Below, one piece after another: positions 24,333 through 32,618 of a DNA stretch of 34,061 bases (position 1 is the first letter of the stretch; each line of letters begins with the position of its first letter). The notes beneath the pieces were generated by a model. It made no database searches and was not told the DNA's origin. It was given only the letters and a program-made list of their open reading frames with translations. The position numbers and the translations under genes are program-made. Source of the DNA: Burkholderiales bacterium UBA4615 (GTDB taxonomy: Bacteria; Pseudomonadota; Gammaproteobacteria; Burkholderiales; Burkholderiaceae_E); NCBI GenBank assembly GCA_002386465.1, contig DGIT01000076.1:42199-76259 (forward strand), written 5' to 3'.

Positions 24333-25112
24333 ATGAGTACCAGCTTTCCCCTGCCCTACGCCTCACAGGACCTGAGCGGTCAGGTCGCCCTGGTCACTGG
24401 CGCTTCCGCCGGTCTGGGTCGTCGCTTCGCACGCGTGCTGGCCGCCCGCGGCGCTAAGGTGGCCATCGCAGCGCGCCGACTCGACAAGCTTGAGGCACTG
24501 GCCGCCGAAATTCGAGCTGCTGGTGGCGTCGCCCTGCCACTGCAACTGGATGTCACCGATGCCGATCAGCTCATCAAGGTGGTGGCCGAGGCGCAAGCCC
24601 AATTGGGTACCGTACAAATCCTGGTCAACAACGCCGGCATTCCAGATGCACAGCGCGCGCACAAGATGTCGGTGGAACTGATCGACCGCGTGCTCGACAT
24701 CAATGTGCGCGCCCCGTGGATTCTGTCGTGCGAAGTGGCGCGTCGGCTGATTGACTCCGGCAAGCCGGGGCGTATCGTGAATCTTGCCTCGCGTGCGGCC
24801 TATGCTTATGACGGACGCGGCGCGGCGCTGTACGCCACCAGCAAGATGGCGGTAGTACGCATGACCGAGGCACTTGCCGTGGAATGGGCGCGCTATCACA
24901 TCAACGTCAACGCCATCGCACCCGGAGCCTTCTCGTCCGAGATGATGGACGGCATGCTCGAACGCATGGGCGATATCACCAAGAACTTTCCGCGCCCGCG
25001 GCTGGGCGATCCGGCGCAACTCGACAGCACCCTGCTCTTTCTGGTGTCGCCGGCCTCAGAGTTCGTCACTGGTACTACCGTGCGCGTGGACGACGCTCAA
25101 GGCGGCCGCTGA
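24333..25112 (+). CDS. SDR family NAD(P)-dependent oxidoreductase
   Basis: A 259-residue short-chain dehydrogenase/reductase. The cofactor loop is VTGASAGLGRRFARVLAARG (about 21-40), followed by VAIAARRL, where Arg at the end of beta-2 favours NADP. LVNNAGIPD is at 97-105, N124 lies in DINVRAP, and the catalytic Ser153 (NLASRAA), Tyr167 and Lys171 (YATSK) are present. The C-terminal INVNAIAPGAFSSEMMDG and the final VTGTTVRVDDAQGGR are typical. All catalytic residues are intact. It follows the YdhR-like gene by 121 bases and precedes a second Bug receptor, in keeping with an alcohol/ketone step of the same pathway. ATG 24333 has only a distant AGGA. Confidence 0.95.
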   Translation: MSTSFPLPYASQDLSGQVALVTGASAGLGRRFARVLAARGAKVAIAARRLDKLEALAAEIRAAGGVALPLQLDVTDADQLIKVVAEAQAQLGTVQILVNNAGIPDAQRAHKMSVELIDRVLDINVRAPWILSCEVARRLIDSGKPGRIVNLASRAAYAYDGRGAALYATSKMAVVRMTEALAVEWARYHINVNAIAPGAFSSEMMDGMLERMGDITKNFPRPRLGDPAQLDSTLLFLVSPASEFVTGTTVRVDDAQGGR

Positions 25113-25178
25113 CACCATCTGAGACTTGATCGACCGCAGATATGCGTCAACTGATTTCCTCATTTTTTTGGAGTCTTC

Positions 25179-26162
25179 ATGATTATTTCTCGACGCCGCG
25201 TGCTGTCGGGCCTGACGGCGAGTCTCGCTGCATCGGCCGTGCCATCAGCATTCGCCCAATCGGCCTGGCCCAACCGACCGATCAAGCTGGTCCTGCCCTT
25301 CGGCCCAGGTTCAGCGTCCGATGTGTTGGCGCGTTCCTTTACCGAGCCCCTGTCGCAGGCGCTTAAGCAACCGATCGTGATCGAGTATCGGCCTGGGGCC
25401 AACTCCACGATCGGTACCACGCAAATTGCGCGCTCGGCGCCTGACGGCTACACGCTGGGTCTGCTCACCAACTCGGGGCTGGCCGCCAGCCCGGGCGGCA
25501 TGAGCGAAGGGCTGACCTACGACACGCTCAAGGACTTCAGCTACATCACGCTGGTGGCCTCCCTGTCTTACGTCTTTCTGGCCTCGTCCACCGTTCCTGC
25601 GAAAACCCTGCGTGAGGCGGTCGAACACATTCGTGCCAATCCGGGCAAGCTGAGCTACGGCAGCGGCAACACCGGCGGCATTTCGTTCATGGGCCATTTC
25701 GTGAAAGCCAATGGGCTGAACATCGCCCATGTGCAGTACAAATCGGTACCGCCTGCCGTCACCGACCTGGCTGCAGGCCATGTGCAGTACGTCGTCGCCG
25801 ACATCAGCTCGGCGCAGGCCCTGATTCAGACGGGCAAGATCCGTGCGCTGGCCGTGCCCACCGCGCAGCGCCATCCGCTCTTGCCCGATGTACCCACTTA
25901 CGCTGAATCAGGTTTCCCAACGCCGCCCGATTTTTCGGGTTGGTGGGTGCTCACCGCACCGGCAGGCGTACCCAACGACATCCTTGATCGGCTGAATCGC
26001 GAAGTGGTGCCCATTCTGAAAACTGCGGAGGTTCGTGACGCCCTGCTGCGGCGAGGCATCACCGCCATCCCGTCCAGTCGCGAAGAGGCCACGCGATATC
26101 AACGCGAGCAACTGCAGGTCTGGACGAAGATGGTCCAGGAGACCGGACTGAAGGCCGAATGA
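25179..26162 (+). CDS. Second Bug/TctC-type periplasmic substrate-binding protein
   Basis: A 327-residue tripartite tricarboxylate transporter receptor. The leader MIISRRRVLSGLTASLAASAVP ends AFAQ and carries an RR motif (SRRRVLSG) that could allow Tat export. The mature start WPNRPIKLVLPFGPGSASDVLARSF is the family signature, followed by EYRPGANSTIGTTQIARSAPDGYTLG, YDTLKDFSYITLVA, VQYKSVPPAVTDLAAGHV and TGKIRALAVPT. It differs strongly from the first Bug protein at 21133, so the pair is not a recent duplication. ATG 25179 has TTGGAG eight bases upstream. No permease genes are adjacent. It is followed by a GST gene. Confidence 0.95.
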   Translation: MIISRRRVLSGLTASLAASAVPSAFAQSAWPNRPIKLVLPFGPGSASDVLARSFTEPLSQALKQPIVIEYRPGANSTIGTTQIARSAPDGYTLGLLTNSGLAASPGGMSEGLTYDTLKDFSYITLVASLSYVFLASSTVPAKTLREAVEHIRANPGKLSYGSGNTGGISFMGHFVKANGLNIAHVQYKSVPPAVTDLAAGHVQYVVADISSAQALIQTGKIRALAVPTAQRHPLLPDVPTYAESGFPTPPDFSGWWVLTAPAGVPNDILDRLNREVVPILKTAEVRDALLRRGITAIPSSREEATRYQREQLQVWTKMVQETGLKAE

Positions 26163-26222
26163 CCGCTGCAGCGCTGTGCCTGTGGCATGGCCTGCACCCA
26201 TACCGCACCGAGACCTCAGAAC

Positions 26223-26855
26223 ATGAAACTCTACATGGTGCCGTTGGCACCCAATCCGACCAAGGTCATGCTCTACATCGCAGAACGCGAAGCCTTGGGC
26301 ACTTCATTCGGAATTGAGCAGATTGTCGTCAATACACTCAAGGGGCGGCATCGGGAACCGGAGCATCTTGCACGCAACCCGTTCGGCACGCTGCCTGTAC
26401 TGGAGCTCGACGATGGCAGCTATCTGATCGAATCGCTCGCGATCATGGAGTACCTGGAAGAGCGCTTTCCGAATGGGTCGCTGATGGGCACTGATGCCCT
26501 TGAGCGCGCTCGCGCTCGGGATCTGGAACGGGTCGTTGAATTGCGCATTGCCATGCCCATGGGGGGCTATGTCCATGCGAAGAAGTCGCCTCTGGGACTG
26601 CCCCCCGACCCGGTGCTCGCGCAATCCATCGAAGACAAGCTGCAGCTGCCGCTCAATCATCTGGAGTCGATGCTGGCAGATGGGCGTCCGCTGTTGATGG
26701 GCGAACGGCCCTCGATCGCCGATTGCACGCTTCAAGCCGCCTTGCAGTTCCTGCGCTTTATTCAGGCCGATCTGATCGGTGATCGGCCCCGGCTGCGCGC
26801 CTGGGATGAGCGCTACCGTGAGCGCCCGGCAGCGAAGGCGGTGCTGAAGTGGTAG
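26223..26855 (+). CDS. Glutathione S-transferase family protein
   Basis: A 210-residue GST-type protein. The N-terminal domain reads MKLYMVPLAPNPTKVMLYIAERE, then NPFGTLPVLELDDGSYLIESLAIMEYLEERFP with the cis-Pro and Glu-Ser glutathione-binding pair. The C-terminal domain has LLMGERPSIADCTLQAALQF. ATG 26223 fits the family start; the frame opens at 26187. It is the last gene of the plus-strand catabolic stretch and converges on another GST with a 37-base gap. Reaction unknown; isomerase or dehalogenase-type roles are possible in degradation pathways. Confidence 0.92.
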   Translation: MKLYMVPLAPNPTKVMLYIAEREALGTSFGIEQIVVNTLKGRHREPEHLARNPFGTLPVLELDDGSYLIESLAIMEYLEERFPNGSLMGTDALERARARDLERVVELRIAMPMGGYVHAKKSPLGLPPDPVLAQSIEDKLQLPLNHLESMLADGRPLLMGERPSIADCTLQAALQFLRFIQADLIGDRPRLRAWDERYRERPAAKAVLKW

Positions 26856-26862
26856 AGCGGCT

Positions 26863-26899
26863 CGCCTGAGCAGACGCAGGCGGGCAAACGCCTCAGGCG
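26863..26899. terminator. Candidate hairpin between convergent GST genes
   Basis: CGCCTGAG (26863-26870) and CTCAGGCG (26892-26899) are exactly complementary with a 21-base loop, and CGCCTG can alternatively pair with CAGGCG inside the loop. There is no T tract. It spans the gap between the two GST stops and the last codons of the minus-strand gene. Confidence 0.3.
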
Positions 26900-27498
26900 T
26901 CCCAGGCGCTCTGAAGCGCCGGTCGTGCCAGCAGGCGTTGCGTGTAGGCGGCTGTATTCGGCAGCGCCGAAAGGTCTGCGCCCAGTCGTGACGCCACGAT
27001 GCACGCGTGGCCCGTCACCGTATCGGCAGCACTGAACTCGCCAGCCAGGTATTCGCGGCCCTGCAGATGCGCTTCCACCGCAGTCAGGGTTCGAATCAGC
27101 AGCTTTCGCGCCCGATCGACATTGGCTTCACTGCGCCGCTCTGGCGGCAGCAGGATGGTCTCGACCACCAGGGTATTAACCGGCGGCATGATCATGCCCT
27201 CGGCGTAATGCAACCATTGCAGATACACAGGAAACTCAGGCGACGTGACCTCGGGCACCAGCCGGCCTTTCCCGTAACGCGCCACCAGGTACTGTGCGAT
27301 GGCGGTGCTCTCCGAGATGCGCACATCGCCATCTTCCAGCGTGGGCACCCGACCATTGGGGTTGATGGCCAGGTACTCGGGCGCGCGCATCGCCTTGTCT
27401 CCGAGCTTGAAGCGCACCAGCTCATGCTCCATGCCCAGTTCATTCAACAGCCAGACGGTACGAACGGCGCGTGTATTCGGGGCGTAATAGACTTTCAT
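26893..27498 (-). CDS. Glutathione S-transferase family protein
   Basis: A 201-residue GST-type protein. It starts MKVYYAPNTRAVRTVWLLNELGMEHELVRF, with NPNGRVPTLEDGDVRISESTAIAQYLVARYG as the glutathione site and YLAGEFSAADTVTGHACIVA as the C-terminal N-capping box. A tyrosine-rich stretch WLHYAEGMIMPPVNTLVVETILLP is typical of beta-proteobacterial GSTs annotated near degradation genes. ATG 27498 is preceded by TGAGGAAAA. It is divergent from the GNAT gene and convergent with the GST at 26223. It is the fourth GST-like gene within 13.5 kb. Confidence 0.93.
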   Translation of the reverse strand: MKVYYAPNTRAVRTVWLLNELGMEHELVRFKLGDKAMRAPEYLAINPNGRVPTLEDGDVRISESTAIAQYLVARYGKGRLVPEVTSPEFPVYLQWLHYAEGMIMPPVNTLVVETILLPPERRSEANVDRARKLLIRTLTAVEAHLQGREYLAGEFSAADTVTGHACIVASRLGADLSALPNTAAYTQRLLARPALQSAWDA

Positions 27499-27712
27499 CG
27501 AAGGTTTTCCTCAGGTGGTCGGGCAGCGGCCAGATGGGCGCCACAGCGTGCATCTACCCTTGCATCGCCAAGTGCCCAAACCCGCGCTCTGACGTTGCCC
27601 AGTGGTTGCGGCGATCCTATCAGGACCCTGTCCTGTCCGACCTGTGCCCAAGCGCGAGCCAGTATGCTGCGCGTTTCAGAACCTTCTGTACCGTAGCGTG
27701 ACGATTGAAACA

Positions 27713-28135
27713 ATGCCTATTCGAGTCGTGACACCAGCCGATCTCGAGGCTGTCATTACGTTGTGGCACCGCGTATTCCCCGAGTACAACGACCCCCGGT
27801 ATCCGCAGCGCGACCCCCGCACCAACATTCTGCGCAAACTTGCATTTGGCGATGGTCTGTTCTGGCTGGGGCATCACGGCCATCGCGTCGTGGGCACCGT
27901 GATGGCCGGCTACGACGGGCATCGCGGCTGGATCTACTCGCTGGGCGTTGACCCTGACCATCGGCGAGGCGGCCTGGGGCGCGAACTGGTGGCGCACGCA
28001 GAAACCGAGCTGCGCACGCGGGGCTGTCCCAAGATCAATCTTCAAGTGCTCGATACCAACACCGGGGCGCTGAACTTCTGGCGTTCACTCGGCTACGGCT
28101 CGGACGAGGTCATCAGTCTGGGCAAGCGGCTCTGA
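27713..28135 (+). CDS. GNAT family acetyltransferase, YpeA-like
   Basis: A 140-residue N-acetyltransferase. The start PIRVVTPADLEAVITLWHRVFPEYNDPRYP and the body VVGTVMAGYDGHRGWIYSLGVDPDHRRGGLGRELVAHAE match the YpeA group; RRGGLG is the acetyl-CoA pyrophosphate loop (Q/R-x-x-G-x-G/A). It ends LNFWRSLGYGSDEVISLGKRL, as YpeA does. Substrate unknown. ATG 27713 fits the family start; GTG 27698 is possible, and the frame opens at 27602. The ribosome-binding site is weak. It precedes panB by 153 bases without sharing a clear unit. Confidence 0.9.
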   Translation: MPIRVVTPADLEAVITLWHRVFPEYNDPRYPQRDPRTNILRKLAFGDGLFWLGHHGHRVVGTVMAGYDGHRGWIYSLGVDPDHRRGGLGRELVAHAETELRTRGCPKINLQVLDTNTGALNFWRSLGYGSDEVISLGKRL

Positions 28136-28288
28136 TTCAATCGGCGGAACATCGATTGATTGAGTAGACGGGGTCTTGCATCGCGAGCGATGGGCCCCAT
28201 CTGCGAGGGTCTGCCTGGGCTGAAGGGCATTTTCAGCGACCTTTAGCTTTGATGAGGTAGCCTGACAACCCTCTCACAGGAGCATGCT

Positions 28289-29224
28289 TTGACCTCGACC
28301 AAGACGACCGCGCCCGGCGCAGCCGCCCCATCGACTCCCGGCCCCTCCGCGGGCGCAGCCACCTCGTCAACGCCCTACGGTTCTTTGCCTGTGCATGCCG
28401 CGCCCCCGGCACGGCGCCCGATGAGCCTGCCCCGACTGCTGGAGATGCACGCGCGCGGCGAGAAAATCGCCATGCTCACCGCCTATGACGCCACCTTTGC
28501 GGCCGTCGCCGATGCGGCCGGCATCGAAGTGATCCTGGTCGGCGACTCTCTGGGAATGGTCTGTCAGGGCCTGTCCAGCACGGTGGGCGTGAGCCTGGAG
28601 ACCATGTGCTACCACGTGGAAAGTGTGGCGCGTGGTGTGCGTCGCGTGCAGGGCACCGTGTGGCTGGTGGGCGATCTGCCCTTTGGCAGTTATCAGGAAT
28701 CTCGTGAACAGGCGTTGCGCAGCGCCGCCGCACTTATGCAGGCGGGCGCGCACATGGTCAAGCTGGAGGGCGGCGGCTGGACTGCCGACATCGTGCGATT
28801 CCTGGTGGAGCGTGGGATTCCGGTGTGTGCGCACCTGGGCCTCACACCGCAAACGGTGCACGCCCTGGGAGGCTACCGTGTGCAGGGCAAGACCGAAGAA
28901 GCCGCTGCTCAACTCACGCGTCATGCGCTGGAGTTGCAGGATGCAGGCGCGACGATGCTGGTGCTGGAGATGGTCCCTGCTGCCCTGTCGGCACGCCTGA
29001 CCCAGCAATTGCCCCGATGCCCCACGATCGGTATTGGCTCAGGCGTTGGAACGGCCGGCCAGGTGCTGGTCATGCACGACATGCTGGGGATCAACCTCGG
29101 CAAGAACCCTAAGTTTGTACGCAACTTCATGGACGGCGCAGGCGGTGTGCGCGATGCGATCGAGACCTATGTGAAAGCAGTCAAGGACGGCAGCTTTCCG
29201 GTTGATGCCCAGCACGCCTGGTAA
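28289..29224 (+). CDS. panB: PanB, 3-methyl-2-oxobutanoate hydroxymethyltransferase
   Basis: First committed enzyme of pantothenate synthesis; it adds a hydroxymethyl group from methylenetetrahydrofolate to 2-oxoisovalerate, giving ketopantoate. The 311-residue product has MLTAYDATFAAVADAAGIEVILVGDSLGM, with metal ligands Asp86 and Asp129 (VGDLPF). Glu160 (VKLEGG) and the catalytic Glu227 (VLEMVP) are also present. GIGSGVGTAGQVLVMHDMLG is the family C-terminal box. The first 40 or so residues are an unusual Ala/Pro/Ser/Thr-rich tail before RPMSLPRLLEMH; normal enzymes are about 265-280 residues. TTG 28289 is supported by AGGAG six bases upstream; an ATG five bases earlier is out of frame and stops at once. 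panC follows after nine bases. Confidence 0.95.
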   Translation: MTSTKTTAPGAAAPSTPGPSAGAATSSTPYGSLPVHAAPPARRPMSLPRLLEMHARGEKIAMLTAYDATFAAVADAAGIEVILVGDSLGMVCQGLSSTVGVSLETMCYHVESVARGVRRVQGTVWLVGDLPFGSYQESREQALRSAAALMQAGAHMVKLEGGGWTADIVRFLVERGIPVCAHLGLTPQTVHALGGYRVQGKTEEAAAQLTRHALELQDAGATMLVLEMVPAALSARLTQQLPRCPTIGIGSGVGTAGQVLVMHDMLGINLGKNPKFVRNFMDGAGGVRDAIETYVKAVKDGSFPVDAQHAW

Positions 29225-29233
29225 AGACCTGCC

Positions 29234-30058
29234 ATGTACATCGCCCACACCATCGCCGAGCTGCGCGATCGCCTCGCTGCATACCGGCGCCCTGCTTTCG
29301 TGCCCACCATGGGCAACCTGCATGACGGCCATATTGCGCTGCTCACCCGTGCCCGCACCCTGGGTGATGTCTCGGTGGTGAGCATCTTCGTGAATCGGCT
29401 GCAATTTGCACCGCACGAAGACTTCGACAGCTATCCGCGCACCTGGCAGGCCGACTGCAGCAGGCTGCGCGAAGCGGGTTGCGACGTGCTCTTTGCACCC
29501 AACGAGCGCGAGCTCTACCCCGAGCCGCAAACCTTCACCGTGGACCCACCCGCTGAGCTGGCCGATATCCTGGAAGGACATTTTCGCCCTGGTTTCTTCA
29601 CCGGCGTGTGCACCGTGGTGATGAAACTCTTTGCCTGTGTACAGCCGCGAGTGGCCGTGTTTGGCAAGAAGGACTACCAGCAACTGATGATCATTCGTCG
29701 CATGGTCGATCAGTTTGCGCTGCCCATTGAAATCGTTGCTGGCGAAACCGAACGCGCAACCGACGGCCTGGCACTTTCATCGCGCAATGGTTACCTCAGT
29801 GCAGTCGAGCGTGCTGAAGCCGTCCATCTGTCCCAGGCTCTGCAGCGCATCGCGCAGGCTGTGCGCGCAGGGCACCCCGACCTGGCTGCAGTCGAGGCCG
29901 AGCAGATGCAGGCGCTGACCGCGCGCGGCTGGACGCCCGACTACCTGACGGCACGCCGACAGCACGACTTGCAGCCACTGCGCACCGGTGACGCAGCCGT
30001 GGTGCTTGGCGCAGCTCGGTTGGGGAGCACGCGGCTGATCGATAATCTTGAAATGTGA
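29234..30058 (+). CDS. panC: PanC, pantothenate synthetase
   Basis: Joins pantoate and beta-alanine with ATP to make pantothenate in the cytosol. The 274-residue product carries PTMGNLHDGHIALL (nucleotide-binding H30/H33, the HIGH-like motif), VSIFVNRLQFAPHEDFDSYPR, FGKKDYQQLMIIRRMV (144-159) and ERATDGLALSSRNGYLS with S182-S183-R184-N185. Length is normal and all motifs are intact. It lies nine bases after panB and its TGA overlaps a GTG in the alaX frame, so panB-panC-alaX is one transcription unit. panD is not in the window. Confidence 0.96.
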   Translation: MYIAHTIAELRDRLAAYRRPAFVPTMGNLHDGHIALLTRARTLGDVSVVSIFVNRLQFAPHEDFDSYPRTWQADCSRLREAGCDVLFAPNERELYPEPQTFTVDPPAELADILEGHFRPGFFTGVCTVVMKLFACVQPRVAVFGKKDYQQLMIIRRMVDQFALPIEIVAGETERATDGLALSSRNGYLSAVERAEAVHLSQALQRIAQAVRAGHPDLAAVEAEQMQALTARGWTPDYLTARRQHDLQPLRTGDAAVVLGAARLGSTRLIDNLEM

Positions 30059-30075
30059 TCCCAGCACCTCGCCCT

Positions 30076-30789
30076 ATGACCGAAGAATTGTTCAGAGAAG
30101 ATGCCGATCTGCTTGAGTGTACCGCCACGGTCATTGCGGTGGATGACGCAGGCATCGTGTTGGACCGCACGGTGTTTTATCCGTTGGGCGGCGGCCAGGC
30201 GGGCGATGCCGGCATGCTGACATTGCCCGACGCGACAAGCATTGCGATCGTCGACACCCGCAAACACAAAGAGCGTCCGGGTGCAATCGCGCATGTCGCA
30301 GCAGCAGGCACCGATCTCTCCATGCTGGTGGCTGGCACACGGGTCACCGCGCGGATCGATGCAACCCGGCGCCAGGCCCATCGGCGCTTTCACACCGCCA
30401 CGCATCTCTTATGCGCCCTGGTGCCGCACCCGGTCGACGGCTGCTCCATCACGGCCGAGTATGCGCGCCTGGACTTTCACATGACTGAGCCCCTGGACAA
30501 AGAGGTCCTCACTGAAGGGCTGGCCCGGCTGGTGGGCGAGGCCCATCCGGTGCGGCACCGATGGATCAGCGAAGAGGAACTCGACGCCAATCCCAGTCTT
30601 GTACGCAGCATGAGCGTTCAACCGCCCCGTGGGCTGGGTCGCATTCGTGTGCTGGAAGTTGAAGGCGTTGATCTGCAACCCTGCGGCGGCACGCACGTGA
30701 CGAATACTGCAGAGATCGGCCGCGTAGTGGTCACCAAGATCGAGAAAAAATCTGCGCGCACACGCAGGGTGGTGCTGGGGTTTGCCTGA
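30076..30789 (+). CDS. AlaX-type alanyl-tRNA editing protein
   Basis: A free-standing editing domain that hydrolyses wrongly charged Ser-tRNA(Ala) or Gly-tRNA(Ala), related to the editing domain of AlaRS. It begins MTEELFREDADLLECTATV, as family members do, with FYPLGGGQAGDAG. The zinc site is HTATH (H106, H110) and CGGTH (C203, H207). With 237 residues it is the long AlaX-M-like form. ATG 30076 is chosen by homology; GTG 30055, overlapping the panC stop, would add seven residues and give translational coupling. It is the third gene of the panBC unit and converges on the helicase gene with a 32-base gap. Confidence 0.92.
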   Translation: MTEELFREDADLLECTATVIAVDDAGIVLDRTVFYPLGGGQAGDAGMLTLPDATSIAIVDTRKHKERPGAIAHVAAAGTDLSMLVAGTRVTARIDATRRQAHRRFHTATHLLCALVPHPVDGCSITAEYARLDFHMTEPLDKEVLTEGLARLVGEAHPVRHRWISEEELDANPSLVRSMSVQPPRGLGRIRVLEVEGVDLQPCGGTHVTNTAEIGRVVVTKIEKKSARTRRVVLGFA

Positions 30790-30821
30790 ACTGACGATGC
30801 GCTGAAACGCCTCCGTTGGCC

Positions 30822-32618
30822 TCAGTCAGCCTCAGGCCGCGGGGCCTGCGGCAGCTCGTCGGTCGGGCGAATCTGCAAGGGCTTACCCGCCACGCGCGCA
30901 CTGACCAGATGTTTCAGGCGCTTGTTGGGCAGATCCCCAGGCAACTCCACCAGACTGAAGATATCGAACATCTGCAGGCGCCCGATGAAGCGCGCTTCGA
31001 TCCGGCATTCTCGCGCCAGCGCATCACGCAGGTTGGCGGCCTTGATCCCGCTTGTGTGCCCCACTTCGATCCGGTACGCCTTGAACGCCGCAGGCACTTC
31101 AGGCGGCACTGCGCTGGGCGTCGCCTGCTCGGCGTCATCGTCAGTCCCCTGCGCGGCCTGCGATCGATGCAGCGCATCGGCTCCATCCAACGTCCCTCGG
31201 GAAGGGTCTGTCGGGGATGGATCAGCACTCACTGACCTATCCGGACGTGCAGAGACCGCTTGTTTGCCGCCACTGCGCTGCTCCAGGATCAGCGGCACAC
31301 CCTCCTGCGCCAGGCTGAGAATGGCCGCCGCCATATCGGTACCGCTCGCGCCGTGTTCGCGCGCATAAGCCTGCACGATCGGCAGGAACATCTCATGCTC
31401 GCCGTCCTCGATCACCTGTGACAGTGCCGCCTTGAAGCGTGCGATGCGCGCCGCATTGAGCACCGCACTGGACGCCATCTTCATGGGTTCAATGGTCTGG
31501 CCGACGGCGCGTTCCAGCGCGGCTACTTTTTCGCGCTCATGGGCTGTGATGAACAGGATCGCATCACCCGCTCGACCAGCACGGCCCGTACGACCGATGC
31601 GATGCGTGTAACTCTCCGGCCCGGTCGGCATATCAAAATTGAGCACGTGACTGACCCGGTCCACATCCAGGCCACGTGCTGCCACGTCGGTGGCCACCAG
31701 AACATCCACCTCGCCGCGCTTGAATTGCGCAACCGTCTGCTCGCGCTCGCTTTGCTGCAGATCGCTGCTGAGCGCGGCTGCATCCAGACCGCGTTCCTGG
31801 AGCTGCTCGACCAAGGCTTGCGTGGCCTCGCGGGTCTTCACGAACACGATCATGGCATCGACCGCTTCGGTTTCCACGATGCGCACGAGCGCATCCACCT
31901 TGCTCATACCGCTGACCTGCCAATAACGCTGTCGGACCGTATCGGCGGCGCGGGCCTGGCCCGAGACACTCACCTGTGCCGGATCGCGCAAATGGGCTTG
32001 CGCCAGTTGCCCCACCTCAGGAGGCAGGGTGGCCGAAAACATCGCGGTCTGACGTTCTCGCGGCGTATCGCGCAGGATGCGATGCACGTCCTCGATGAAG
32101 CCCATGCGCAGCATTTCATCGGCTTCGTCGAGCACCACAGTCTTGAGACTGTGCAGCTTCAGGGTGCCACGATCCAGGTGGTCGATGATCCGGCCGGGCG
32201 TGCCGACGATGACCTGCGCGCCCCGCTCGAGTGCCGCAAGTTGCGGCGCATAGCTCTGACCGCCATACAGGGCCAGCACCTCGCACCCCTCAATGTGCAT
32301 GGCATAGGTGCGAAAAGCGTCGGTGACCTGCAGGGCCAGCTCTCGGGTGGGCACCAGCACCAGGGCCTGCGGTGTGCGCACGTTCAGTTGCAGCCGCGAC
32401 AGAATCGGCAATGCAAAGGCGGCCGTCTTGCCGGTACCGGTTTGCGCCTGCCCCAACAGATCACGGCCCGCCAGCAACAATGGAATGGTTGCCACCTGAA
32501 TGGGTGATGCCTGCGCATACCCGACATCTTTCAAGGCCTGCAACAGGGGCGGTGTCAGCCCCAACTCTGCAAAGGCAGGCTCAGTGGGCAGGGCGGGTGA
32601 TGGGGGGCGTGCACTCAC
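30822..32618 (-). CDS. DEAD-box RNA helicase, DeaD/CsdA-like with DbpA-type RNA-binding domain
   Basis: A 598-residue ATP-dependent RNA helicase. All motifs are present: Q motif (FAELGL...ASPIQ, 17-41), Walker A AQTGTGKT (58-65), PTREL (90-94), TPGR (140-143), DEAD (164-167), SATLP, FVKTR, ARGLDVDRV and HRIGRTGRAGR (339-349). A polar linker (about 450-508) leads to a C-terminal DbpA/CsdA RNA-binding RRM-like domain (AFKAYRIEVGHTSGIKAANLRDAL, 511-534; to about 585). Such enzymes help ribosome assembly and cold adaptation. GTG 32618 is chosen because it overlaps the truC stop as GTGA, indicating coupling; the frame is open to ATG 32681. It is the last gene of the pxpA-truC-helicase unit. Confidence 0.94.
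   Translation of the reverse strand: MSARPPSPALPTEPAFAELGLTPPLLQALKDVGYAQASPIQVATIPLLLAGRDLLGQAQTGTGKTAAFALPILSRLQLNVRTPQALVLVPTRELALQVTDAFRTYAMHIEGCEVLALYGGQSYAPQLAALERGAQVIVGTPGRIIDHLDRGTLKLHSLKTVVLDEADEMLRMGFIEDVHRILRDTPRERQTAMFSATLPPEVGQLAQAHLRDPAQVSVSGQARAADTVRQRYWQVSGMSKVDALVRIVETEAVDAMIVFVKTREATQALVEQLQERGLDAAALSSDLQQSEREQTVAQFKRGEVDVLVATDVAARGLDVDRVSHVLNFDMPTGPESYTHRIGRTGRAGRAGDAILFITAHEREKVAALERAVGQTIEPMKMASSAVLNAARIARFKAALSQVIEDGEHEMFLPIVQAYAREHGASGTDMAAAILSLAQEGVPLILEQRSGGKQAVSARPDRSVSADPSPTDPSRGTLDGADALHRSQAAQGTDDDAEQATPSAVPPEVPAAFKAYRIEVGHTSGIKAANLRDALARECRIEARFIGRLQMFDIFSLVELPGDLPNKRLKHLVSARVAGKPLQIRPTDELPQAPRPEAD

Noticed and set aside
28165..28200. CATCGC-GA-GCGATG palindrome upstream of panB
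   Set aside because: Two-base loop and no T tract or clear promoter relation; common by chance in GC-rich DNA.
31539..32507. 322-codon plus-strand frame opposite the DEAD-box helicase
   Set aside because: Antisense shadow of a gene with every helicase motif intact.
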